Assembly: GCA_003168265.1 (NCBI GenBank)
Contig: PMSV01000023.1
Coordinates: forward strand, 384,001 to 448,000
Source of the DNA: Chitinophagaceae bacterium
Lineage (GTDB): Bacteria; Bacteroidota; Bacteroidia; Chitinophagales; Chitinophagaceae
Direction: 5' to 3'
DNA: 64,000 bases
This document shows, piece by piece, positions 1 to 8,312 of the stretch. The notes beneath the pieces were generated by a model that worked only from the letters and a program-made list of their open reading frames with translations, ran no database searches and was not told the DNA's origin. The number at the start of each line of letters is the position of its first letter. Within the stretch, counting starts at the first letter, position 1. The translations under genes were made by a program, and so were the position numbers.

Positions 1-207
1 AATGTGCATAATTTGCACATTACTTTCGCGAATCAGCTCTTTCTCAGTGAAAATATTGTTTATATGTTTTGAAACAACTGTGCGATCGCGATCAAATAGA
101 TGAGCGATTTGTTCTTGCCGTAGCCAAACTGTTTCATTTTCGAGCTTCACATCAATTGATGTTTGCCCGTCCTCCGTCTGATAAATAATAATTTCCCCTG
201 TCTGCAT
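1..207 (-). CDS. RhuM-like virulence/defence-associated protein, 5' part only (runs off left edge)
   Basis: Reading the minus strand from an ATG at 207 gives 69 codons open to the window edge. The translation starts MQTGEIIIYQTEDGQTSIDV and continues through TVWLRQEQIAHLFDRDRTVV and SKHINNIFTEKEL. This matches the N-terminal pattern of RhuM-family proteins (Salmonella pathogenicity-island RhuM and its many relatives), where a short beta segment is followed by a helix-turn-helix-like stretch. The biochemical role of RhuM is not established; relatives are common near restriction-modification and mobile genes. The rest of the gene lies outside the window, so intactness cannot be judged. Family assignment is by recalled similarity. 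Confidence 0.72.
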   Translation of the reverse strand, partial: MQTGEIIIYQTEDGQTSIDVKLENETVWLRQEQIAHLFDRDRTVVSKHINNIFTEKELIRESNVQIMHI

Positions 208-652
208 AACACCTGATTTTAATTTTAATGGATTGGAATCAACTCTTGTGAGATCAAGATGTGGATTAAGGATGCGAAAATAAAACTAAAAGTAAACAGA
301 GAGGTTTTTAAACGTTTAAAATTTTTGGCAAACTGTTTATGCTATAAAAATATTCCAAAATCGAAAGAAAATATTCCAACCTGGTGGTATTGATTTTCCT
401 CCCTTGCTGAAACATCCACCCGAAAACCAATTTTTACGCCTTCTCTGAATTTATTGCTATGTTTGAATCCAGCCATGCAGCTTTTGGAGAACATTAACTC
501 TCTTTGAAATTGTAGGGCCCCCATTTAAGATTGGAAGGTTTTCCGCCTTTATGGGAATTTTTCCGGCAAACGTAGGCAAATTCGTCAATGATTACAAAAT
601 GAGCTTTTAATATTCAAGCATCCATATAGGCTCTGATCTTTTTTCTGTTTCT
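208..652. other. Gene-poor AT-rich spacer
   Basis: About 445 bases lie between the RhuM-like start and the end of the first sigma factor gene. The only clear structure is a perfect 16-bp palindrome at 306-321 (TTTTAAACGTTTAAAA), followed by T-rich sequence, which could be a weak terminator or an operator. A 60-codon minus-strand frame at 342-524 has no recognisable motif and is not called as a gene. The RhuM-like gene's promoter should lie just to the right of 207. Confidence 0.5.
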
Positions 653-1159
653 TTAAGCCCTCAGATCAACCAGGCTTCGCCTCATATTCTTTTTTGCCAT
701 TTGTAGATGGTTTTTCACGGTCGAGATGGAGATCCTTAGTTCACGGGCGATGCGCTTTTCTTCCCAGGCTTCTTCCTTGAGTTGGATGATATTTCTTTGT
801 TTAACAGGGAGCTTTTCGAGAGCGGATTGTACTGAAGATTTTACTGATTTCCGGATCTCGGATTGAAAGGGATCAAATAACAAATCATCCCGAACACTGC
901 GCTTGTATTCTTCAAATTCCAAAACTTCTTTTTTCTGTCTTCTGATCCGGTCTATCATCGTATTACGCGCAACCCTTAGCACATAGGCTCGGGGCTGTCT
1001 TAGCCCAACCAGGCTATTTCGGTTGAGCCAGAGTTTGAGAAAGGTTTCCTGCAGGATTTCTTCTGCCTGATATTTGGAATGACTGTGGTTATAGGCCCAT
1101 CGATAAATTAAGAGGCCATAGTCGCTGAACAGGCGGCAAAATATTTCCTTATCTCTCAT
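653..1159 (-). CDS. ECF-type RNA polymerase sigma-70 factor
   Basis: This 168-residue protein has the two conserved sigma regions of the ECF group. Region 2 covers roughly residues 10-80, with YQAEEILQETFLKLW as the core-binding helix and RAYVLRVARNTMIDRIRR as the -10 recognition helix. Region 4 covers roughly 110-165, with LPVKQRNIIQLKEE and the recognition helix ISISTVKNHLQMAKKNMRR. It would direct RNA polymerase to a small envelope-stress or nutrient regulon. ECF factors of this phylum usually sit next to a FecR anti-sigma gene, but none lies downstream here, so its partner is elsewhere or absent. It is divergent from a second ECF gene at 1368 across a 208-bp region with repeated GAGTAA motifs. 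Confidence 0.9.
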   Translation of the reverse strand: MRDKEIFCRLFSDYGLLIYRWAYNHSHSKYQAEEILQETFLKLWLNRNSLVGLRQPRAYVLRVARNTMIDRIRRQKKEVLEFEEYKRSVRDDLLFDPFQSEIRKSVKSSVQSALEKLPVKQRNIIQLKEEAWEEKRIARELRISISTVKNHLQMAKKNMRRSLVDLRA

Positions 1160-1198
1160 GTGTTCAGTAGTGGATATTATTTTGAAAATAATTGCCCG

Positions 1199-1246
1199 CG
1201 AGTAAAATTTACCCGAGTAAGTTTACTCGTTTGGAGCCTGGAGTAA
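1199..1246. promoter_or_regulatory. Cluster of GAGTAA half-sites between divergent sigma genes
   Basis: Four copies of GAGTAA occur in 47 bases: direct at 1200, 1215 and 1241, and inverted at 1223-1228. Copies two and three form a 7-bp inverted repeat (CGAGTAA, 2-base gap, TTACTCG; 1214-1229). Just upstream GTAAA-A-TTTAC (1202-1212) is a second small dyad. The position between two divergent ECF genes suits an operator or promoter control region. Function is inferred from arrangement only. Confidence 0.4.
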
Positions 1247-1367
1247 ATGTCAGCTCAACAAATCTTAAGGGGTAATGCAGCTTAAAATTTATTTTGATGT
1301 CTATAGGTGAATAATGTTGCCAAATTGTTTTTATTAACTTAGTATTATCTAATAATTAAATCACTGA

Positions 1368-1976
1368 GTGGACCAGGATAGAGATTATACGGATAAATTG
1401 CTTTTGAAGCGAATGGCCCAAGGGGACAGGGATGCTTTTACGGAGCTGTACAATAAATATTGGGAGGAGCTTTTTGTCAGGGTGGCCCGCCTGATTCCGG
1501 TGCGGGATGATGCTTCTGATATTGTCCAGGATATTTTTCTCTCGCTTTGGAACAGGCGGGAAGAACTCGAAATCAATTCTTCCGCGGGGGCCTATCTTCA
1601 TACGAGTGCACGTTATAAGACAATCAATTATATTGAAAAAAATATCACGCGCCAACACTATATAGAAATGTTGGCTTCACTTGGTGAACGGGGAGAGGAG
1701 GATAACCCGGCGACTACCCTGCAACGGAAGGAGTTGAATGAAATGTTACAGGGAACCATCGACAAGATGCCTCCGAAGATGAAGGAGGTCTATCTTCTCT
1801 CCAGGCAGGAACAGCTTTCTCATCGGGAGATCGCAGAACGATTGAGTATTTCCGAAGAGACGGTTAAAAAACATATCCAGCACGCTCTCAAATTGCTGAA
1901 AAATGCAATGGGTCAATCTGGTAGGCCCGGTCCGGGTCTTTCCATGGCTACAATCCTTGTGAACATATTCTTTTAA
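1368..1976 (+). CDS. ECF-type RNA polymerase sigma-70 factor (FecI-like), first gene of a Sus-type locus
   Basis: The 202-residue protein begins at a GTG (MDQDRDYTDKLLLKRMAQGD), the usual length and start context for Bacteroidota ECF factors. Region 2 is near residues 20-90 (DDASDIVQDIFLSLWNRRE; YKTINYIEKN) and region 4 near 125-185 (LNEMLQGTIDKMPPKMKEVY; HREIAERLSISEETVKKHIQ). The next gene, 78 bases downstream, is a FecR-type anti-sigma factor, followed by SusC and SusD. In this family the outer-membrane SusC signals through FecR to release the sigma factor, which then activates susCD. The roughly 20 hydrophobic residues at the C-terminus (SMATILVNIFF) are a small oddity. Confidence 0.93.
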   Translation: MDQDRDYTDKLLLKRMAQGDRDAFTELYNKYWEELFVRVARLIPVRDDASDIVQDIFLSLWNRREELEINSSAGAYLHTSARYKTINYIEKNITRQHYIEMLASLGERGEEDNPATTLQRKELNEMLQGTIDKMPPKMKEVYLLSRQEQLSHREIAERLSISEETVKKHIQHALKLLKNAMGQSGRPGPGLSMATILVNIFF

Positions 1977-2054
1977 TGATTTCTTAATAAAAATTTAAGA
2001 TTCACTTACCCCCTCTCTTTTGTTCGACTGACATAGCTTTTGTTAAAGCCGTTT

Positions 2055-3194
2055 ATGGAGCTCAGAGACATTCAATCATTATTGAAACGCTATTTGAATC
2101 AGGAGGCCAGCGCCGAGGAGGTGCGGGTGGTCGAAGAATGGTATGAACGCCAACTGAAGGAGCGGGGATTTGAATGGCAGGAAGGCGAGAAAGAGAGGAT
2201 CCGGACAGCGATTGAGGCAAGATTGCTGGAGAGGATAAATGAAAATGCTGAAGGAGCCAAAACCGGAAGGCTATTATATATTTTCCGGCCATGGGTCGCG
2301 GCTGCAATAATATTATTACTCATTGGAACAGGCACGCTTTGGTGGATATTCCATAGAATCAAGCCAGAGGTTGCCCAGGCTTCCATAAAAATTCAAAATG
2401 ATGCATTGCCAGGAGGTAATCGCGCCCTGCTGACCCTTTCCAATGGGCAGACCATTGTGCTGGACAGTGTACATATCGGAAAAATCGCTTCCCAGGGAAA
2501 TGCGGACATTATCAAGAAGGATAGCGGGATCTTGGCCTACTCGAGAGGAGAACAGGCTGCGACAGAAACCAGCTATAATATATTGAGCACACCCAGGGGC
2601 GGGGAATATCAACTGATGCTTCCGGATGGAACGCTTGTCTGGCTGAATGCAGCATCTTCCATCAAGTACCCAACGGCTTTTATAGGAAAGGACAGAACAG
2701 TAGAAGTCAAGGGCGAAGCTTATTTCGAAGTGAAGCATGATGTCGGTAAACCCTTTAGGGTCATGGCAGGAAGTGAGTTGATTGAAGACCTCGGTACGGC
2801 ATTCAACGTGAATTCCTATTCGGATGAAGCCAGCCTGAACACCACTTTAATCCAGGGATCCATTCAAATCAATCATGCTGAAATACTGAAGCCGGGCGAG
2901 CAATCGCAGATGAGTAAAGATGGCCGGATAAAGATCACGAACAAAGTAGACCTGGAGGCGGTAATGGCCTGGAAGAACGGGAGATTTCAGTTCAACTATG
3001 CGCCGCTTCCTGATGTGCTGAGACAATTAGGCAGATGGTATGATGTGGATATCCAGATCAATGGCGATCTGTCTTCAAAGAAAGTGTGGGGCAAGATGCA
3101 GCGTGACCTCAATTTGTCGGAGGTGTTGGATGGCTTAAGGGATATCGGGGTCCATTTCCGGATTGAAGGGAAAAAATTAATGGTTACGAATTAA
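2055..3194 (+). CDS. FecR-family anti-sigma factor
   Basis: The protein has the FecR layout: a cytoplasmic sigma-binding helical region (residues 1-70), one transmembrane helix (about 80-99, PWVAAAIILLLIGTGTLWW), and a periplasmic FecR domain with GGEYQLMLPDGTLVWLNAAS, VKGEAYFEVKHD and DLGTAFNVNSY. The C-terminal part (FNYAPLPDVLRQLGRWYDVDI) is the domain that resembles a secretin/TonB short domain and contacts SusC. I chose the ATG at 2055 over an upstream TTG at 2040 because MELRDIQSLLKRYL matches family N-termini. It should inhibit the sigma factor encoded at 1368 until substrate binds SusC. Confidence 0.93.
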   Translation: MELRDIQSLLKRYLNQEASAEEVRVVEEWYERQLKERGFEWQEGEKERIRTAIEARLLERINENAEGAKTGRLLYIFRPWVAAAIILLLIGTGTLWWIFHRIKPEVAQASIKIQNDALPGGNRALLTLSNGQTIVLDSVHIGKIASQGNADIIKKDSGILAYSRGEQAATETSYNILSTPRGGEYQLMLPDGTLVWLNAASSIKYPTAFIGKDRTVEVKGEAYFEVKHDVGKPFRVMAGSELIEDLGTAFNVNSYSDEASLNTTLIQGSIQINHAEILKPGEQSQMSKDGRIKITNKVDLEAVMAWKNGRFQFNYAPLPDVLRQLGRWYDVDIQINGDLSSKKVWGKMQRDLNLSEVLDGLRDIGVHFRIEGKKLMVTN

Positions 3195-3233
3195 CAGATA
3201 CAGTTTAAATAAGGGTATGCGCGCCGAGACAAT

Positions 3234-3269
3234 AAACGAGACGACAAACGAAACGACAAACGAGTCGCA
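3234..3269 (+). repeat. 12-bp imperfect tandem repeat, three copies
   Basis: The units are AAACGAGACGAC (3234-3245), AAACGAAACGAC (3246-3257) and AAACGAGTCGCA (3258-3269), in the spacer between fecR and susC. The copies share AAACGA and mostly the rest. It lies outside both reading frames. It could be a protein-binding array or simple slippage. Confidence 0.6.
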
Positions 3270-3316
3270 GTGACTGAAGGCTCAATAAGTCTAAATTTTT
3301 CGGCGCTAAAAACAAA

Positions 3317-3343
3317 GCCAGAAATGGTGATGACATTTCTGGC
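3317..3343 (+). promoter_or_regulatory. Perfect 10-bp stem-loop in the fecR-susC spacer
   Basis: GCCAGAAATG (3317-3326) pairs perfectly with CATTTCTGGC (3334-3343) around a 7-base loop. It lies 69 bases before the susC start. No T-run follows, so it is not a classic intrinsic terminator. A stable hairpin here could set different mRNA levels for fecR and susC by processing or by protecting the susC 5' end. Confidence 0.55.
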
Positions 3344-3412
3344 GGCGTCTGGGTACCTGGAACAAACGAATCGGTAAGACTGCTTATTCATTCACCCAAA
3401 CCCGGCAAATTT

Positions 3413-6400
3413 ATGCATTTCATGCATTTACCTAAACCGTATTGCGAAACATCTTGCAATTCGCGGCGGTTTCTCACCAAAACCCTGTTAGTCATGAAGC
3501 TAACAACGATTTTGCTCACTGTGGCTGTTTTACAGGTTGCTGCAAAAGGCAGCTCTCAGGCTGTTACTCTTAGCGGAAAGGACTTGAGCCTGAAACAGGT
3601 ATTCGCCGCCATTGAGCAGCAGACCGGCTTTGTAGTGTTATGTGATGCGGCCGTACTACAGGATAGTAAACCTGTGACGGTGGCGGCCAGTCATTTAGCG
3701 CTAATGGATTTTCTGAACGAAGTGCTTAAGGACCAAGCGCTGGATTTTTCAATAAGAAAAAAAACAATTTTCATTAAAAAATCCGTGGTAGCCCCGGGTT
3801 TAAAGCAGGAGAGCGCTATCGTTTCTCCTCCGCCTAGTGATATTCATGGGCGTGTGGTGGATTCTACCGGCGCGCCGCTTGAAGGGGCTTCGGTAACGGT
3901 TAAGGGGAAGAAAGGGAAGGGGGTGGTGACCAATGAGAAGGGGGAGTTTGATTTGAAGGAAGTGGATGATGGTGCGACGCTGGTGATTTCGTTTACGGGA
4001 TATGTTTCGCAAGAGTTAAAACTGAAAGGGAATAATTCCTTCAACATAAAATTGGTTCACTCCGACAGCCAGCTCGACCAGGTGCAGGTGATTGCCTATG
4101 GGACGACTTCCGAAAGATTGAGCACGGGGGATATCACAACCGTGACCAGTAAGGAAATCGAAGAACAAAATGTTACGGACCCGATCCTCGCATTAGAAGG
4201 AAGGGTACCTGGCCTTTATATAACACAGTCATCAGGATTTGCAGGATCTGGTATCAATACCCAGATTTTAGGGCAGATGAGCCTGCAAAGTGGAAATAAT
4301 CCACTATTTGTCGTTGATGGAGTGCCTTATACATCGACTTTATTGCCTCAGCAAAATACCGTTCAGGGCAACACAAACGGGCAACCATACCCCTCGCCTT
4401 TTGCCTTCCTCAATCCAGGGGATATCGAAAGCATTACTGTCCTAAAGGATGCTGATGCGACGTCCATTTATGGCTCCCGTGCGGCAAATGGGGCAATTTT
4501 AATCACGACTAAGAAGGGAAAGCCGGGGCAAACAAAGGTTGACATCAATCTAATGGATGGCATTGGCCAGATGACAAGACATATAGACATGATGAATACT
4601 CCACAATACCTTGGGATGAGGCATGAGGCGCTGTTGTTGGATGGGATTACTTCCCCGGCTTCAACCGATTTTGATATAAATGGCACGTATGATTCGACCA
4701 GAAATATAAACTGGCAAAAGGCTTTGCTCAATGGATTACCACATTATACAACTTTGAGCAGTACAACCTCCGGAGGGTCAGTAAACACCCAATACTTAGT
4801 GGGAGTAACATACCATAGGGAAACGACAGTTTTTCCCATTTCCCAGAATTATGCAGATTCTAAAGGGTCTCTCCACTTTAATCTCAATAGCTCTTCGAAT
4901 AATCAGAAATTCAAATTTCAATTAAACGGGAGCTATCAATTTGATTACAATCTTTTACCTAATACCGATCTTACTGGGGCGGCTGTAAGTTTATCGCCTG
5001 ATGCTCCGGCCCTTTATAACAAAGATGGAAGCATTAACTGGGCGCCTGATTCTAACGGAAATCCGACTTGGTCAAACCCCCTTTCGTTTGTGTTAAGTCG
5101 GAGCATAGAGAAAACCAATAACCTTGTAAGTAATATGGTAGTGGAGTATAAAATATTACCTGGCCTGGAAATCAAAAGTAATTTCGGTTATACCAATTTG
5201 CAATCCAACGAAACCTGGCTTTACCCGCAATCAGCTGTACCTCCAATATATTGGCCGTTTTTCACTGGCCTTTCCTGGTTTACAAATAATTCCATCGATT
5301 CCTGGATTGTAGAACCACAAGCTGAAGAAAGATGTGATTTCATCAAAGGAAAATTAGATTTGGTTGTGGGGGCCACAATGGAGCAAAATACTAGTTACGG
5401 ACAGCAGATTTCGGCCCAGGGATTCAGCTCGGATTTGCTAAACCAGGATGTTGGCGCAGCTTCTAATGTGCAGATCATGACACCGAATACAGCCATTTAT
5501 AAATATAATGCATTATTTGGCCGTCTAAATTACAATTGGGAAGATAAATATATAGTGAATCTTACAGGCAGAAGGGATGGAAGCAGCAGGTTTGGACCGG
5601 AAAACCAATTTCACGATTTCTGGAGCTTGGGCGGAGGCTGGCTTTTTTCAAATGAGAATTTCATGAAAAGAGATATCCCTTTTCTTAGTTTTGGAAAGCT
5701 TAGTGCTAGCTATGGCACAACGGGGAACGATCAAATTGGAAATTATGCTTATGAAAGTACATATTATACCCTGGGTGTTTCCTTTCCTTACCAAGGGGCC
5801 TCGGGTTTAGCAGTGTCTTCTTTAGCTAATCCATTTCTCCAATGGGAGTTGACAAAAAAGGGTCGCGTTGGAATGGATCTGGGTTTTCTGAAAGAGAGGA
5901 TTTTAATTGCAGGGAATTTTTTCCGGACTGTTTCTTCCAATCAATTAGCAGGATATATCCTCCCTTCGCTAACTGGATTCGGATCTATTACGGAGAATTT
6001 TCCCGCAACATTTGAAAATTCAGGGCTTGAACTAGCTGTGAATACCGTAAATATCAATTCAAAAATCTTCAGATGGACGAGTAAGTTTAACATGACTGTT
6101 CCGAAAAATAGGTTATTGTCCTTCCCGAATTTGGATAGTTCATATTATGCAAGCGCTCTTGTTATTGGGAAACCCGTTAATATTACCAAGGTATTTAATT
6201 TCGCGGGCGTTAATAAAACTACTGGCATGTATCAATTTATGGGGGCAGATGGCCAAATCACGTCAAACCCCAATAGCCCTAAGGATAATACAGTAATAAT
6301 CGATCGAAATCCAAAAATATATGGTGGATTTATAAATACACTTTCCTATAAAGAGTTTGGGCTGGACATATTTTTCCAATTCGCAAAATATATTGTAAAC

Positions 6401-6799
6401 AATTCATTTATTAATCAAGGTTCTAACCCTGGTAGTTTTTCTAATGGTTCAGGCAACCAACCTGTCTCTGTTTTGAACGGTTGGTTACAACCAGGCGATT
6501 ATACCAATATTCAGCGATTTAACTCCAATGGAAATTATAATGCGACATATTCTGATGCAACAAACAGCAGTGGCGCGTTTTCGAATGCTTCATATGTAAG
6601 ATTAAAAAATATCGCTTTTTCTTGGCGAATACCAGAAACATGGAAGAGTAAACTTCATTTAGTAAATGCAAGGTTATATGTACAAGGACAAAACCTTCTA
6701 ACTTTTACAAGGTTTACAGGACTTGACCCTGAAACAGGCAGTTCCACCTCGCTCCCTCCATTGCGGATTATAACTTTAGGGGTGCAATTAACAATGTAG
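3413..6799 (+). CDS. SusC/RagA-family TonB-linked outer membrane receptor with STN signalling domain
   Basis: The 1128-residue protein has, in order, a leader with signal segment (MKLTTILLTVAVLQVAAKG, residues 28-46), an STN domain (about 50-122, LSGKDLSLKQVFAAIEQQTG) that contacts FecR, a carboxypeptidase-regulatory-like beta domain (about 144-215, IHGRVVDSTGAPLEGASVTV), a TonB plug (about 230-360, with NPLFVVDGVPY and GSRAANGAILITTKKG), and a long beta-barrel. The STN domain identifies it as a signalling member, matching the upstream sigma/FecR pair. It imports oligosaccharides or peptides with SusD as lid; the substrate cannot be told from sequence. No glycanase sits beside it, which leaves the ligand open. 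Confidence 0.95.
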   Translation: MHFMHLPKPYCETSCNSRRFLTKTLLVMKLTTILLTVAVLQVAAKGSSQAVTLSGKDLSLKQVFAAIEQQTGFVVLCDAAVLQDSKPVTVAASHLALMDFLNEVLKDQALDFSIRKKTIFIKKSVVAPGLKQESAIVSPPPSDIHGRVVDSTGAPLEGASVTVKGKKGKGVVTNEKGEFDLKEVDDGATLVISFTGYVSQELKLKGNNSFNIKLVHSDSQLDQVQVIAYGTTSERLSTGDITTVTSKEIEEQNVTDPILALEGRVPGLYITQSSGFAGSGINTQILGQMSLQSGNNPLFVVDGVPYTSTLLPQQNTVQGNTNGQPYPSPFAFLNPGDIESITVLKDADATSIYGSRAANGAILITTKKGKPGQTKVDINLMDGIGQMTRHIDMMNTPQYLGMRHEALLLDGITSPASTDFDINGTYDSTRNINWQKALLNGLPHYTTLSSTTSGGSVNTQYLVGVTYHRETTVFPISQNYADSKGSLHFNLNSSSNNQKFKFQLNGSYQFDYNLLPNTDLTGAAVSLSPDAPALYNKDGSINWAPDSNGNPTWSNPLSFVLSRSIEKTNNLVSNMVVEYKILPGLEIKSNFGYTNLQSNETWLYPQSAVPPIYWPFFTGLSWFTNNSIDSWIVEPQAEERCDFIKGKLDLVVGATMEQNTSYGQQISAQGFSSDLLNQDVGAASNVQIMTPNTAIYKYNALFGRLNYNWEDKYIVNLTGRRDGSSRFGPENQFHDFWSLGGGWLFSNENFMKRDIPFLSFGKLSASYGTTGNDQIGNYAYESTYYTLGVSFPYQGASGLAVSSLANPFLQWELTKKGRVGMDLGFLKERILIAGNFFRTVSSNQLAGYILPSLTGFGSITENFPATFENSGLELAVNTVNINSKIFRWTSKFNMTVPKNRLLSFPNLDSSYYASALVIGKPVNITKVFNFAGVNKTTGMYQFMGADGQITSNPNSPKDNTVIIDRNPKIYGGFINTLSYKEFGLDIFFQFAKYIVNNSFINQGSNPGSFSNGSGNQPVSVLNGWLQPGDYTNIQRFNSNGNYNATYSDATNSSGAFSNASYVRLKNIAFSWRIPETWKSKLHLVNARLYVQGQNLLTFTRFTGLDPETGSSTSLPPLRIITLGVQLTM

Positions 6800-6842
6800 G
6801 TTAACGAGGTTAATTATTTGCTTAGATAGAAAAAGATGAATT

Positions 6843-8312
6843 ATGATAAGAACATTTTTAAAAAAATTTAGACCGCAAATTATCTTATTTGTCGTTGCAG
6901 TAAGTGTGACTATGGCGGGGTGTAAAAAGCTAGTTGAAGTCCCTCCTCCGATCACTGAAATTAGCTCAGCGAATGTTTATTCTTCAAATACGACGGCTGC
7001 GGCTGTGTTGACAGGCATTTATACTAGTCTTAGCCAGGATGACCAACAGCTTGAAAACCTTCCAGCGATTTTTCTACTGTGTGGATTATCAGCTGATGAA
7101 TTGACATTGTATGATATTAATAATTCATTATATAGCCCTTATTATAAAAATAATTTGGGTAGTTATATAAATACGGGAATTCCCAATGACATTTGGACTA
7201 GTACATATCAACTTATGTATAGGGTAAATGCCGCAATTGAAGGGGTGACAGACAATTCCAACCTATCTACAACTGTTCAAAACCAACTGTTGGGCGAAGC
7301 CTTTTTTTTAAGAGCATTTTATTATTTCTATCTAGTTAATTTATACGGTGATGTTCCATTGGTCACAACAACAAATTATAAAGTAAATGCCTCCCTAACA
7401 AGATCACATGCAACGGATGTATGGAAGCAGGTAATCTCAGATCTAAAAATGGCGCAAAGTCTCCTCAGCACAAATTTTGTCGGTTCGGACGCAGAAACAC
7501 CAACAATGGAAAGGACCAGACCAACTAAATGGGCGGCGACTGCTTTGCTTGCTAGATCTTATCTATATACGGGAGATTGGCCCGACGCGATTTCCCAGGC
7601 TTCTTCACTAATTAAAAATACGTCCCAATTTCAGCTTGCACCCCTAAATTCAGTTTTTCTTATGAATAGCGAGGAGACTATCTGGTCACTGCAACCGGTT
7701 AATAGTACACCTAGTGCAAATACGGGAGAAGGCGCAGTATTCGATCTTCCACCTTCCGGACCCAACACTGGCGGATCTTTCCCAGTTTACTTGAGTAATT
7801 ATGTTATTCAAGCATTTGAACAAGGAGATCAGAGACGGCAAGTCTGGGTTGATAGTGTTATCGCTAATGGTACTATATATTATTTCTCGTACAAATATGC
7901 TATGGGTGCCGGTAGCTCAACCACTGTAGAATATGATGTCATATTGAGATTGGGAGAACAATACCTTATTAGAGCCGAGGCCGAAGCAAATATGGGGGAT
8001 TCTATAGATGCTACCTTAGATTTAGATACCATACGATATAGAGCAGGTCTGTCAAATTATAGTTTAAATTTAAATGGGACATTGTCAACGGCTATTTTAC
8101 ATGAGAGGCAAGTTGAGTTATTTACTGAATGGGGACATCGGTGGCTTGATCTAAAAAGACTAAATCAAATCAACTCTGTTATGGGTGCGCCAGGGAACGT
8201 TACTGGTTTTAAAGGGGGCATATGGAGTTCTTATCTGCAATTTTTCCCTGTCGAACTGTCCGAGTTGGAAGCTGACCCTGAGCTTGATCAAACAGCAGGA
8301 TATGGCACATAA
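6843..8312 (+). CDS. SusD/RagB-family nutrient-binding lipoprotein
   Basis: The 489-residue product carries a lipoprotein signal with lipobox ending at Cys27 (TMAGCKKL). The body shows the SusD pattern: an N-terminal TPR-like part (TAAAVLTGIYTSL; LLGEAFFLRAFYYFYLVNLYGDVPLV) and the conserved C-terminal RagB part (LRLGEQYLIRAEAEANMGD; LHERQVELFTEWGHRWLDLKRL). It caps the SusC barrel on the outer leaflet and binds the imported ligand. It starts 43 bases after susC. Its last 11 bases overlap the start of the next gene, so the two are translationally coupled. Confidence 0.95.
   Translation: MIRTFLKKFRPQIILFVVAVSVTMAGCKKLVEVPPPITEISSANVYSSNTTAAAVLTGIYTSLSQDDQQLENLPAIFLLCGLSADELTLYDINNSLYSPYYKNNLGSYINTGIPNDIWTSTYQLMYRVNAAIEGVTDNSNLSTTVQNQLLGEAFFLRAFYYFYLVNLYGDVPLVTTTNYKVNASLTRSHATDVWKQVISDLKMAQSLLSTNFVGSDAETPTMERTRPTKWAATALLARSYLYTGDWPDAISQASSLIKNTSQFQLAPLNSVFLMNSEETIWSLQPVNSTPSANTGEGAVFDLPPSGPNTGGSFPVYLSNYVIQAFEQGDQRRQVWVDSVIANGTIYYFSYKYAMGAGSSTTVEYDVILRLGEQYLIRAEAEANMGDSIDATLDLDTIRYRAGLSNYSLNLNGTLSTAILHERQVELFTEWGHRWLDLKRLNQINSVMGAPGNVTGFKGGIWSSYLQFFPVELSELEADPELDQTAGYGT

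Noticed and set aside
342-524. A 60-residue minus-strand gene
   Set aside because: No motif, no signal for expression, and a spacer composition like the surrounding AT-rich DNA.
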